Notes: generated from the letters alone by a model not told the origin. Shown: positions 52,321 to 61,180, counted from the stretch's first letter. The stretch: 64,000 nt of DNA from Acidisoma cellulosilyticum (GCF_020621385.1 NZ_JAESVA010000003.1:558001-622000); one strand, 5' to 3'. Translations and numbers: made by a program.

Positions 52321-53034
52321 ATGCAGGACGGAACTCTTTCAGACGCCGAAATCGCCCGCTTCGACGCGCTGGCCGAAGAATGGTGGGCGCCGAAGGGTCC
52401 GATGGCGCCGCTGCATCAAATGAACCCGCTGCGCGCGGATTGGGTGGAGGCGCAGACAAAGCGGCATTTCGCCGGCATACCATCGGCGGACATGCTCGAT
52501 ATCGGCTGCGGCGCCGGGCTTCTGTCGGAAGCGCTGGCCAAGAAAGGATTTTCCGTTCTGGGGCTCGATGCGGCACCTGCCGCCATTCGTGCGGCGGAAA
52601 CGCATGCCGAGGGGCAAAATCTTCCTCTCCGCTACCGTCTCGGGCGATTGGAGGATGTGCTCGGCGAAGGGCATCGCTTCCCCGTCGTCACAGCTCTGGA
52701 AGTCATCGAACATATCCCCGAACCCCAGGCTTTCATGCACCTTCTGGCGCAAGCCTTGGCCCCGGGTGGGATGCTCTTCGTCTCCACGCTCAACCGCACG
52801 ATCAGGTCTCTGCTCACCGCGAAGATCGGGGCCGAGTATATCGCGCGCCTCCTCCCTGCCGGCACGCATAGCTGGCAGCAATTCATCGCACCCAAAGCCC
52901 TGAGCAGCATGGCTGGGCAAGCCGGGCTCAGGACGGTTGCCAGCGCCGGTATGAGCTTCAATCCTTGGCGACAGCGCTGGGTGGAAAGTCGCGATCTGTC
53001 GATCAACTATATCCTGGCCTTCTGCAAAGACTGA
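52321..53034 (+). CDS. ubiG: Bifunctional ubiquinone O-methyltransferase UbiG
   Basis: A 237-aa SAM methyltransferase with the UbiG pattern: FDALAEEWWAPKGPMAPLHQ, NPLRADWVEAQTKRHF, motif I LDIGCGAGLLSEALAKKGF, and VTALEVIEHIPEPQAFMHLL, with TLNRTIRSLL. It performs both O-methylation steps of ubiquinone synthesis. Two ATGs are adjacent (52318, 52321); spacing from AGGGG favours the second. Confidence 0.95.
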   Translation: MQDGTLSDAEIARFDALAEEWWAPKGPMAPLHQMNPLRADWVEAQTKRHFAGIPSADMLDIGCGAGLLSEALAKKGFSVLGLDAAPAAIRAAETHAEGQNLPLRYRLGRLEDVLGEGHRFPVVTALEVIEHIPEPQAFMHLLAQALAPGGMLFVSTLNRTIRSLLTAKIGAEYIARLLPAGTHSWQQFIAPKALSSMAGQAGLRTVASAGMSFNPWRQRWVESRDLSINYILAFCKD

Positions 53035-53351
53035 CAAGCCCGCCCTCGCGCGGATTGTTGCGGTGCAGAATTTCTCATGCACCGCTCAATCGCTCAGCCT
53101 GCAAAGACGCTCAAAAGCCCTCTTTCACCGGTTTCTTGCCCAAGCAACCGGCGCGGCGGTGAAAAATCGCCGCCCTGAAGCGAAAATGCCGCCGGACATC
53201 GCTCACATCACCGGCGCGATGACCGAGCGATTGTGTTCAAGCATTGACAATTGCGCAGGCTCGGAAGAAACTCCCGCGCAATAAATGCATAAATCTAAGG
53301 GGGAGGTTATCGACATATGACCGCCATGGTACAATGCGCAGGTGATCGGGC
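53035..53351 (+). promoter_or_regulatory. Control region upstream of the dhaK cassette
   Basis: This 317-bp gap holds the probable promoter and operator of the cassette. TTGACA at 53244-53249 is a good -35 match, but no clear -10 follows at 17 bp (weak AT-rich candidates lie near 53279-53296). An imperfect inverted repeat (ATTGT, 12-bp spacer, ACAAT, flanked by GCG) overlaps it at about 53227-53255 and could bind the SorC-type regulator. A leader ORF follows. Confidence 0.4.
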
Positions 53352-53355
53352 GTGA
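53317..53355 (+). CDS. Candidate 12-codon leader ORF before dhaK
   Basis: ATG at 53317, encoding MTAMVQCAGDRA, stop TGA at 53353. A very strong ribosome-binding site (GGGGGAGG, about 53299-53306) precedes it with a rather long 10-nt spacer. The stop overlaps the GTG start of dhaK (GTGA). This could couple dhaK translation to the leader. The peptide shows no family I know. It may instead be chance. Confidence 0.35.
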   Translation: MTAMVQCAGDRA

Positions 53356-54356
53356 ACCGCATCATCAATGATCCCGAGATGGTCGCCGACGAAACGATCG
53401 CCGGCGTTCTCAAAGCATTTCCTGAGCTGCTGTCGCCGACCGCGCATCCGCGCGTGCTGCGCGCGACGCAACAGCGTGGCCCCGGCAAGGTCGGCATCGT
53501 CACCGGCGGCGGCTCCGGCCATGAGCCCGCCTTCCTCGGCTTCGTCGGCCCCGGCCTGTGCGATACCGTCGCCTGCGGCGAAATCTTCGCCTCGCCCACC
53601 GCCAAAAGCTTTCACGAGGCCTTCAAGGTTGCCGATACCGGCGCCGGCGTCGCCTGCCTTTACGGCAATTATGCCGGCGACAATATGAACGTGAAGATGG
53701 CGATCAAGCTCGCTGCCAAGGACGGTGTTACGGTCCGCACGGTCGTCGCCAATGACGATGTCGCCTCCGCGTCCAAGGAAGATGCCAGCAAGCGTCGCGG
53801 CGTCGCCGGCGAAATCATGATGTGGAAGACGGCCGGCGCATTGGCCGACGAAAGTGGCAGCCTGGACGACGTCATCGCCGTCGCGCAGAAGACGATCGAT
53901 GCCACGGGCAGCGTCGGCATCGGCCTCTCCGCCTGCACCATTCCCGCCGCCGGCAAGCCCAATTTCACCATCGCGCCGGGCATGATGGAAGTCGGCATCG
54001 GCCATCATGGTGAGCCGGGCGTCGCCGTCATGCCCATCAAGCCGGCCAGCGAGATGGCCGGTCTCATGCTCGACCGTATTCTGGAAGACAAGGCCTTCGG
54101 CAAGGGCGAGGATGTCGCCGTCCTCATCTCCGGTCTCGGCGCCACGCCGATCATGGAGCTTTACCTGCTCTATAATCATGTCGACGAGATGCTGCGCAGC
54201 CGGGGCATCACGCCGCGCCATCGGTTCGTCGGCAATTACTTCACCTCGCTGGAAATGATGGGCGCTTCGATCACCCTCACCCGGCTGGATGGCGAATTGG
54301 ACCGCCTGCTCGGGAAGCCCGCGCATTCGCTCGGTCTGACGGTACTCGGCCGCTAA
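53352..54356 (+). CDS. Dihydroxyacetone kinase subunit DhaK-like (possible erythrulose kinase subunit)
   Basis: A 334-aa DhaK domain protein. GIVTGGGSGHEPAFLGFVG holds the His57 equivalent, YGNYAGDNMNVKMA the Asp110 equivalent, and GIGHHGEPGVAV the His219 that binds the ketose covalently in DhaK. These match Escherichia coli DhaK catalytic residues. DhaK needs a DhaL ATP- or ADP-carrying subunit, yet no DhaL or DhaM is nearby. The next gene resembles erythritol/L-threitol dehydrogenase, so erythrulose is a likely substrate (inference). It starts with GTG overlapping a leader ORF. Confidence 0.82.
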   Translation: MNRIINDPEMVADETIAGVLKAFPELLSPTAHPRVLRATQQRGPGKVGIVTGGGSGHEPAFLGFVGPGLCDTVACGEIFASPTAKSFHEAFKVADTGAGVACLYGNYAGDNMNVKMAIKLAAKDGVTVRTVVANDDVASASKEDASKRRGVAGEIMMWKTAGALADESGSLDDVIAVAQKTIDATGSVGIGLSACTIPAAGKPNFTIAPGMMEVGIGHHGEPGVAVMPIKPASEMAGLMLDRILEDKAFGKGEDVAVLISGLGATPIMELYLLYNHVDEMLRSRGITPRHRFVGNYFTSLEMMGASITLTRLDGELDRLLGKPAHSLGLTVLGR

Positions 54357-54415
54357 GTAAAAAGAACGTCGCACGCCCGATGGAAGGGCGCCGCGAATTT
54401 GAGGGACAGCAAGAT

Positions 54416-55519
54416 ATGAGCAGCATCACTCTGCCTAACGATCTCCCCGCCATGATGGACGCCGTCGTCGCCTACGCGCCCGGCGACTATCGTTTCGAAC
54501 AGGTCGAGGTTCCCCGCGCCGGACCCGATGACATCATCATCGAGGTCGAGGCCGTCGGCATCTGTGCCGGCGACATCAAATGCTTCCAGGGCGCGCCCTC
54601 CTTCTGGGGTGACGACAAGGGCCAGCCGAAATACGTCAAGCAGCCGATGATCCCGGGCCATGAATTCATCGGCCGCGCGGTTGAAATCGGCGCCAATATC
54701 GAGCGCGAAGGCCGCTTCAAGCTCGGCGACCGCCTGATCTCGGAACAGATCGTGCCTTGCGACAAATGCCGCTATTGCCAGCGCGGCGAATACTGGATGT
54801 GCGAGGTTCATGACCTTTACGGTTTCCAGAACAACGTCAACGGCGCCATGGCCCGCTATATGCGCTTCCCGAAGACCAGCCGCACCTATCACGTGCCGGA
54901 AGAACTCTCTCTCGAAGCGGCCGCCCTGATCGAACCCTTCGCCTGCTCGGTCCATGCCGTGAACCGCGCCAAGATCGAGTTGGACGATATCGTCGTGCTG
55001 GCCGGCGCCGGCACGCTCGGCCTCGGCATGGTCGGCACCGCGCGTCTCAAGAACCCGACCAAGCTCATCGTCCTCGACACCAAGGCCGATCGTCTGGCGC
55101 TCGCCAAGAAGTTCGGCGCCGATATCGTGATGAACCCGCTTGAGGTCGATGTCGTCGCCGAGGTCAAGAAAATGACCGGCGGTTACGGTTGCGATGTCTA
55201 TATCGAGGCGACCGGTCATCCGGCCAGCGTCCGCCAGGGCCTCAATATGATCCGCAAGCTCGGCCGCTTCGTCGAATTCAGCGTCTTCGGCGAGGAAGTG
55301 ACGGCGGATTGGAGCATCATCGGCGACCGCAAGCATCTGGATATCTACGGCGCCCATCTCGGCCCCTATTGCTATCCCTTCACCATCGCCGCGCTCACCG
55401 ACGGCCGCCTGCCCTTCGAGGGCGTCGTCACCCACAAGCTGCCGCTGAAGGATTTCAAGACCGGCTTCGACCTGATGAAGAAGGGTGACAACTCCATCAA
55501 GACCATCCTTATTCCGTAA
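54416..55519 (+). CDS. Zinc-dependent alcohol dehydrogenase, erythritol/L-threitol dehydrogenase-like
   Basis: A 367-aa MDR dehydrogenase. Catalytic zinc ligands appear as Cys50 (GICAGDIKCF) and His82/Glu83 (IPGHEFIG). The structural zinc has four cysteines at 115, 118, 121 and 129 (CDKCRYCQRGEYWMC). The NAD-binding loop is GAGTLGLGMVG. The pattern with GRFVEFSVFGEEVTADWSII and GAHLGPYCYPF is like the erythritol/L-threitol dehydrogenase group (from memory of the family). It would oxidise a tetritol to a ketotetrose, the DhaK-type enzyme's likely substrate. It lies 59 bp after dhaK. Confidence 0.83.
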   Translation: MSSITLPNDLPAMMDAVVAYAPGDYRFEQVEVPRAGPDDIIIEVEAVGICAGDIKCFQGAPSFWGDDKGQPKYVKQPMIPGHEFIGRAVEIGANIEREGRFKLGDRLISEQIVPCDKCRYCQRGEYWMCEVHDLYGFQNNVNGAMARYMRFPKTSRTYHVPEELSLEAAALIEPFACSVHAVNRAKIELDDIVVLAGAGTLGLGMVGTARLKNPTKLIVLDTKADRLALAKKFGADIVMNPLEVDVVAEVKKMTGGYGCDVYIEATGHPASVRQGLNMIRKLGRFVEFSVFGEEVTADWSIIGDRKHLDIYGAHLGPYCYPFTIAALTDGRLPFEGVVTHKLPLKDFKTGFDLMKKGDNSIKTILIP

Positions 55520-55539
55520 GAATCGCGACCTAACCTGCA

Positions 55540-55576
55540 CGGGTAGATCCCCGGACTTGGTCCGGCGATCTACCCG
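55540..55576. terminator. Strong hairpin between the dehydrogenase and the regulator gene
   Basis: CGGGTAGATC (55540-55549) pairs perfectly with GATCTACCCG (55567-55576), enclosing CGGAC/GTCCG (52-56 with 60-64) around a TTG loop. It lies 21 bp past the dehydrogenase stop. No T-run follows, so it may terminate with Rho help, stabilise the mRNA end, or act as an operator. Confidence 0.55.
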
Positions 55577-55698
55577 CTCCCACCTGCGATACCGCCCGCC
55601 GGCGATAAGACCCGCATCCGGGGAACGACCCTCCTAAGCGAGGGCGATTGCGCTTTCACGCAACTTGCCCCAACAATAATAACGAAAACGAAAATCAG

Positions 55699-56760
55699 AT
55701 GTCCGATCCACAAAGGCGATCCTGGCCCATGCTGCAGCGTCCCGACGAAAAGGATGCCGAGCTCGACGTCATGACCGAGATTGCGGCGCTCTATTACGCT
55801 GACCAGGTGACGCAGGAGGAGCTGTCGCAGCGCTTCGGCATGTCACGCGCCAAGATCGGGCGCCTGCTGAAACGCGCGCGGGAGGAAGGCATCGTCGAAA
55901 TCCGTGTGCGGCCCCATCCCGGCGTCGCCGGGGAGATCGAGAAGGAATTCATCCGCCGCTTCGGCATCGACCGGCTGATCGTCGCGGTCGACCATCGCGA
56001 TCAGGAGACGCAGCGTCAGGCGGTCGCCAGCCTCGTCGCCGCCCATCTCACCCGCGTGCTCCGCGACGGCATGATCGTCGCCGTCGGCATGGGCCGCAAT
56101 GTCGGGGCGGTCGCGGATGGTGTCGTCACGCCCCCCAACCAGCGCTCCGTCACCTTCGTCTCGGCCATCGGCGGATCGCTGCGGGCGGGGGAGATCATGA
56201 ATTCAGACCATATCTGCCGCCGTCTCGCTGCCCGTTTCGGGGGCGAAAGCGAAACGCTCTATGCGCCGGCTTTGGTTGAGACGCCGGCCATCCGGGACGT
56301 TCTGCTGCAGAACGATACCGTACGGCAAACGCTGGATCGCGCCCGCCGGGCCGATATCGCCATCATCGGTGTGGGCGACCTCAGCGAGGACAGCAATATG
56401 GTCCGCATGGGCTGGTTCACGCCGCAGGAGGTGACGGAAGCCCGCCTCGCCGGCACCATCGGTGATATGATGGGCTATGATTTCTTCGATATTCAGGGCC
56501 AGCCCTCGGGCCGGCCGCTGCATGGACGCATCATGGGCCTGACGACCTCGGAATTGCGGCGCATCCCCAATGTCGTGGCCATCGCCAGCGAAAGCACCAA
56601 GGCCGCCGGTATTCTGGGTGCGCTGCGCACCGGGGCGATCAATACGCTCGCGACCAGCCTCAGCAATGCCCATACCGTGCTCAGCCTGGATGATGCGACG
56701 CGGTCGCGGCAACCGGCGGCGCCTCTGCCAGCAGCCGGTAGCCCACACCCGGCTCATTGA
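55699..56760 (+). CDS. SorC family sugar-binding transcriptional regulator
   Basis: A 353-aa regulator. The N-terminal helix-turn-helix is VTQEELSQRFGMSRAKIGRL followed by LKRAREEGIVEIRV. The C-terminal sugar-phosphate-binding domain has MIVAVGMGRNVGAVADGV, FVSAIGGS, and IAIIGVGDLSEDSNMVRMGW. SorC regulators sense phosphorylated sugars; the cassette products here are likely effectors. The final 20 or so residues look non-native and the gene overlaps the end of kdpE by 80 bp (convergent). Start at 55699 is a choice among several in-frame codons. Confidence 0.85.
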   Translation: MSDPQRRSWPMLQRPDEKDAELDVMTEIAALYYADQVTQEELSQRFGMSRAKIGRLLKRAREEGIVEIRVRPHPGVAGEIEKEFIRRFGIDRLIVAVDHRDQETQRQAVASLVAAHLTRVLRDGMIVAVGMGRNVGAVADGVVTPPNQRSVTFVSAIGGSLRAGEIMNSDHICRRLAARFGGESETLYAPALVETPAIRDVLLQNDTVRQTLDRARRADIAIIGVGDLSEDSNMVRMGWFTPQEVTEARLAGTIGDMMGYDFFDIQGQPSGRPLHGRIMGLTTSELRRIPNVVAIASESTKAAGILGALRTGAINTLATSLSNAHTVLSLDDATRSRQPAAPLPAAGSPHPAH

Positions 56761-57400
56761 TCAGCAGCGCCATCGTCTCGGGCGCCAGCTTCTGGCGCAG
56801 ATGCCAGATATAGACGCGCAGATATTGCAGATCCTCGGCATGGGCCGGTCCCCAGACCGCCGTCAGCAATTGCCGGTGGGTGACGACACGACCCAGATTG
56901 CGCATGAGGATTTCCAGCAGCGCGAATTCGCGCTTTGACAGCGACAGCAAAGCCCCATTCTCGCGCAGCTCGCGCTTGTCCAGGTCGAGCGTCAGCGCGC
57001 CCGCCCGCAGAACCGGATCAAGCCCGTCCTGCATCCGGCGATGTCGCAACCCGGCGCGGATCCGCGCCAGCAACTCGCCGATGCCGAAAGGTTTTTCGAC
57101 GTAATCATCGGCGCCATTGTCCAGCGCCATGATCTTCTGCGCTTCCTGATCGCGCGCGGATAGGATGATGACGGGTATGGCACTGAAAGCACGCAGACGT
57201 TGCAGCAGCTTCTGCCCGTCCTCGTCGGGCAGACCGAGGTCGAGCAGGATCAGATCGGGCGCGCGGCTGGCGGCCAGACGCAGCCCCTCGCCGCCCGTCA
57301 TTGCCTGCTCAACCTCATAGCCGGATGCTTCCAGCGCGGGCACCAGAAAGCGATGGATCTGCTTTTCATCGTCGATGACAAGAATGCGGGCGCCGGTCAT
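56681..57400 (-). CDS. kdpE: Two-component response regulator KdpE
   Basis: A 239-aa OmpR-type regulator. The receiver shows ILVIDDEKQIHRFLVPALEA, phosphoacceptor Asp in LILLDLGLPDEDGQ, and DDYVEKPFGIGELLARIRA; the winged-helix DNA-binding domain ends EPGVGYRLLAEAP. Overlap with kdpD by 4 bp (ATGA). A short C-terminal tail overlaps the SorC gene. kdpFABC targets are not in the window. Confidence 0.9.
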   Translation of the reverse strand: MTGARILVIDDEKQIHRFLVPALEASGYEVEQAMTGGEGLRLAASRAPDLILLDLGLPDEDGQKLLQRLRAFSAIPVIILSARDQEAQKIMALDNGADDYVEKPFGIGELLARIRAGLRHRRMQDGLDPVLRAGALTLDLDKRELRENGALLSLSKREFALLEILMRNLGRVVTHRQLLTAVWGPAHAEDLQYLRVYIWHLRQKLAPETMALLINEPGVGYRLLAEAPPVAATASHHPG

Positions 57401-60066
57401 CGGTCTATCTCTTCCGCAAGCGGCAGGCTGATGGTGATGACCGTGCCCGGCAACCCATCCCGCGGCAGGTCGGGACGCGGGCTGAGGGCGGAGATCGTGC
57501 CGCCCATGGCCTGGACAAAACCCCGCGCGATGGCCAGGCCAAGGCCGGTGCCGGGGGCGACCCGGTCGCCATGTTTCGCACGATAGAAACTGTCGAAGAC
57601 CTGAGCGAGATCCTCGGGCGGAATGCCGATGCCCTCATCCGCCAGGGTGATGATCACCCGCCCCTTCTCTTCCAGCGCCAGCAGACGGATGCCCGCGCCC
57701 TCGGGCGAATACTTGACCGCGTTTTCCAGAATATTGGTCAGCGCCTGTTCCAACAGGCTGCGATCGGCCCGGCAGGCAAGACCCTCTGACACGCTCACCG
57801 CCATATGCAAGGCGCCGGGCACCCGGCTGCACACGGCATCGATCAGCGGCGCGAGGTCCAAGCCCGTCAGACGCGGCGTGATATCCCCGCCCTCCAGCCT
57901 TGTCAGGTCCATGATATTGCTGAGGAAGCGCGTCATCCGGCCGACATCCTCCTCGATGCTGGCCAGCAGATCCTGCCGCGTCGGCTCGGACAGCCTCTCC
58001 CAACTGGCCCGCAGGGTTTCGGCGGAACCACGGATGCCGGTCAGCGGCGTGCGCAGATCATGCGACAGGGAATTGAGCAAAGCCGTGCGCAGCGCCTGGG
58101 TTTCGGACAAGGCCTCGCCCCGCGCGGCCTCCGCCGCCAGACGCACGCGCTCCAATGCCACCGCCGCCTGATCCGCCAAAGCCAGGACAGCCTGCAGGCT
58201 GGGTGTCGAGAGCAGCCCAGCGGCGGGCGGGCGGAAGCCGAGCACACCGACGGTGCCACGGCTGGTGCGGATGGGCAGAAAGCGCCAGGGGGCGGAGGGC
58301 AAGGTCGCGGTCCCTGAACCGGCTTCCTCCTGCCGGGCCAAGGTCCAGCGCGCGGCGGCCAGGCTGCTCTCGTCCAGGGCTGGGCTGCCCTCGGGCCGCA
58401 AGGCCCGCACGGTAAGGCCAGCCGGCGTATCGGTCAGCACCGCCGCTTCCGGGGCCAGGGCCGCCGCCTGCTGCGCGATCTCGACCATCAGCTCGTCCTC
58501 GGTCGCGGGCTCGCCCAGCCGGCGGCTGAACAGACCGATGCGGCGCAGACCCTCGATCCGCCCCTGCGCCGCCAGCGCTTCGGCCCGCACGCGACCGGCG
58601 AGCAGACCGGTGGAGCTGGCCACGATGCCGAAGACGACCAGCGCCACCACATCGCGCGGGTCGTTGATGGTGAGTTGATAGAGCGGCGGCAGGAAAAAGA
58701 AATTCCAGCTCAGGAAGCCAAGTGCCGCCGCGAAAAGGCCGATGGCCAGACCGTAGAAGGCCGCCACCGCCATGACGGCCGCCAGAAACACCATGCCCAG
58801 CGCTTCATGGTTCAGCCAAGGCTGCGACAATTCGCCGATCCCGACCACCAGGGCGATCACCCCGATACCGGCGATCCAAGGCAGCGGCGCGCGCGGCAGC
58901 CTGGGCCAAAACCGGCGCGGCGAGCGTTCGGCCGTCGACGGCACAACCAGCAGGTTGACGTCGCTGCCTTGCCGCAGAAGCTGTTCCGCGAGCGTCGCGC
59001 GCGCCCAAAACCGTCTTGCCAGATGGCGAAAGCGCCGCGGCCGCGCTGCACCGATCACGATCTGCGTCACATTGCGCCGGGCTGCAATCTCCAGCGCAAT
59101 GGATACGACATCGCGCCCGGCCTGGGTCTCGACCTCCGCGCCGAGCGTTGCGGCCAGCGCCTTCGGGCCCTGGGATTTCAGAAGCCCCGACAGCCCGTCT
59201 TTCGGCCGCTCGACATGCAGGGCAATCCAGGGCGCGTGCAGCGCATCGGCCAATTGCTTCGCGCGCCTGACCACCGCCTCGGCCGAGGCATCGGCCCCGA
59301 TCAGCGCCAGAATGCGCTCGCTCGCCGGCCAAGGCCCCTTGATGGCATTGAGCCGCATATAGCCGCGCACATCGGCATCGACATGCTGCGCCACCCGCCG
59401 CAAGGCAATCTCGCGCAAAGCCGTCAGATTGCCTTCCCGGAAAAAGGCATTCAGCGCCCGCCGCGCCGTCTCCGGCCGGTAGATCCTGCCCTCGGTCAGG
59501 CGTTTGCGCAGCTCCGCGGGCGTGATGTCGATCAGCTCGATCTCGCCCGCCAGTTCCAACACCTGATCGGGCAGCGTCTCCGTCACGCGCACGCCGGTGA
59601 TGCGGGCCACGTCATCGTTCAGGCTTTCCAGATGCTGCACGTTCAGCGTCGCCCAGACCGGGATGCCCGCTTCCAGCAGCTCGGCCACATCCTCCCACCG
59701 TTTGGCGTGCCGGCTGCCCGGCGCATTGGTATGGGCCAGTTCGTCAATCAGGATCAGCGCCGGGCGCCGGGCGATGGCCCCTTCCAGATCAAATTCCGCC
59801 AGCGCCTGATCGCGATAGGGCATCAGCTTGGGCGGCAGGATGGGAAGATCGCCGATCTGCGCCTCGGTCTCGGCCCTGCCATGGGTCTCGACCACGCCGA
59901 TCAGTACATCGACGCCTTCGCGCGCCCGCTGCCGTCCGGCCGCGAGCATTTCCCAGGTCTTGCCGACGCCGGGCGCGGCGCCGAGGAAAATGCGCAAGCT
60001 CGCCCGGCCCTCGGTCGTCAGGGCGGCCGCCAAAGCATCCGGGTCCGGGCGGTTGTCCTCACGCAT
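57397..60066 (-). CDS. kdpD: Sensor histidine kinase KdpD
   Basis: An 889-aa sensor. The N-terminal KdpD domain has RIFLGAAPGVGKTWEMLAAG (Walker A) and LIDELAHTNAPGSRHAKRWEDV. A USP-like domain follows. The four-helix membrane region includes IAGIGVIALVVGIGELS and MVFLAAVMAVAAFYGLAIGL. A GAF-like segment, H box SLSHDLRTPLTGIRGS, and ATPase motifs (NILENAVKYSP, GTGLGLAIARGF) end the protein. It senses K+ limitation in other bacteria. It is full length for the family. Confidence 0.93.
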   Translation of the reverse strand: MREDNRPDPDALAAALTTEGRASLRIFLGAAPGVGKTWEMLAAGRQRAREGVDVLIGVVETHGRAETEAQIGDLPILPPKLMPYRDQALAEFDLEGAIARRPALILIDELAHTNAPGSRHAKRWEDVAELLEAGIPVWATLNVQHLESLNDDVARITGVRVTETLPDQVLELAGEIELIDITPAELRKRLTEGRIYRPETARRALNAFFREGNLTALREIALRRVAQHVDADVRGYMRLNAIKGPWPASERILALIGADASAEAVVRRAKQLADALHAPWIALHVERPKDGLSGLLKSQGPKALAATLGAEVETQAGRDVVSIALEIAARRNVTQIVIGAARPRRFRHLARRFWARATLAEQLLRQGSDVNLLVVPSTAERSPRRFWPRLPRAPLPWIAGIGVIALVVGIGELSQPWLNHEALGMVFLAAVMAVAAFYGLAIGLFAAALGFLSWNFFFLPPLYQLTINDPRDVVALVVFGIVASSTGLLAGRVRAEALAAQGRIEGLRRIGLFSRRLGEPATEDELMVEIAQQAAALAPEAAVLTDTPAGLTVRALRPEGSPALDESSLAAARWTLARQEEAGSGTATLPSAPWRFLPIRTSRGTVGVLGFRPPAAGLLSTPSLQAVLALADQAAVALERVRLAAEAARGEALSETQALRTALLNSLSHDLRTPLTGIRGSAETLRASWERLSEPTRQDLLASIEEDVGRMTRFLSNIMDLTRLEGGDITPRLTGLDLAPLIDAVCSRVPGALHMAVSVSEGLACRADRSLLEQALTNILENAVKYSPEGAGIRLLALEEKGRVIITLADEGIGIPPEDLAQVFDSFYRAKHGDRVAPGTGLGLAIARGFVQAMGGTISALSPRPDLPRDGLPGTVITISLPLAEEIDR

Positions 60067-60090
60067 GCTGCTTCATACCGGTCATTGCCG

Positions 60091-61116
60091 TTAAGGACGA
60101 AACAGATCCCGGATCATGCGTGGATCGACATCCTCCAGCCTCGCCGGCTGCCATCGGGGCTTGCGGTCCTTATCGACCAGCATGGCGCGCACGCCTTCCG
60201 CGAATTCCGGCAGGCGCATCAGGCGCTGCGCCAGACGCAGTTCGGCGGCAAGCGCGCTGTCCAGATCCATCCGCGCGCCCGCTTTCAGTGACGTCAGGCT
60301 CCAGCACAAAGCCGACGGCGAATGACGACGCAACTCAGCAAGCGTCGCCCGCGCCCAATCGCTGTCCATCGCCTCCAATCGCGCCAGGATGTCGGGCAAG
60401 CTCTCGGCCGAAAAACTCTGGTCGATGGCGGACAGGACGGGTGCCAGGGAATAGGCCGGCAACGGCGCGCTGAAATGCGCGATCGCCGCCCGACCGTCAC
60501 GGACCAGCGCATCGCCGAGTTCAGCCAGACGCTCGGACGGCACGAAGGCGGTGCCTAGCCCCGCATGCACCGCATCGGCACCGGTCAGCCTTGCCCCGGT
60601 CAGGCCGAGATAGAAGCCGAGCGCGCCCGCCAGGCGCGGCAGAAAATAGCTCGCGCCGACGTCAGGGGCGAAACCGATCGCCGTCTCAGGCATGGCGAAA
60701 ACCGCCGTCTCCGTCACGATGCGATCGGACCCATGGACGGAAATCCCCAAACCGCCCCCCATGCAGGCGCCGTGCATCAGGCTGAGATAGGGTTTCGGAA
60801 AATGCGCGATGGCAGCGTTCAACGCATATTCCTCGGCGAAGAATGTCTCTGCCGCCTCAAAATCACCGGCCAGAACCTCGGCGCGCACGCGGCGGACATC
60901 GCCCCCGGCACAAAACGCGCGGCCCTCGCCTTCCAGAATAACGATCTCGATCTCCGGATCATCCTGCCATAGCCGCAGCTGCGCATGCAGCGCCCGGATC
61001 ATGGCGAGGTCGAGGGCATTCAAGGCCTGCGGACGCCGAAGCATCAGCCGCCCTGCCCGGCCGACGCGCCTTGCCTCCAAACCCACCGCTTCGGCTGCTA
61101 TGCCTTCGCTCGCCAT
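60091..61116 (-). CDS. Enoyl-CoA hydratase/isomerase family, 3-hydroxyisobutyryl-CoA hydrolase-like
   Basis: A 341-aa crotonase-fold protein. AFCAGGDVRRVR forms one oxyanion half and HGACMGGGLGISVHGS the other. MPETAIGFAPDVGASYFLPRL and the long C-terminal helical part point to the HIBCH subfamily, which hydrolyses 3-hydroxyisobutyryl-CoA in valine degradation. It precedes kdpD by 24 bp on the same strand, an unusual neighbour for a two-component system. Confidence 0.85.
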   Translation of the reverse strand: MASEGIAAEAVGLEARRVGRAGRLMLRRPQALNALDLAMIRALHAQLRLWQDDPEIEIVILEGEGRAFCAGGDVRRVRAEVLAGDFEAAETFFAEEYALNAAIAHFPKPYLSLMHGACMGGGLGISVHGSDRIVTETAVFAMPETAIGFAPDVGASYFLPRLAGALGFYLGLTGARLTGADAVHAGLGTAFVPSERLAELGDALVRDGRAAIAHFSAPLPAYSLAPVLSAIDQSFSAESLPDILARLEAMDSDWARATLAELRRHSPSALCWSLTSLKAGARMDLDSALAAELRLAQRLMRLPEFAEGVRAMLVDKDRKPRWQPARLEDVDPRMIRDLFRP

Positions 61117-61180
61117 CCCCGCCCCCTCGCCAAAGATCGTGGGAGGGAGCTTGAACGTCCTATCGCCTGTGAGGCAATCC

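Noticed and set aside
52300-52322. tRNA-like TATAGCTCAGGGGCAATG
   Set aside because: Only the D-arm-like string is present; the sequence runs into ubiG coding and no acceptor, anticodon or T arm follows.
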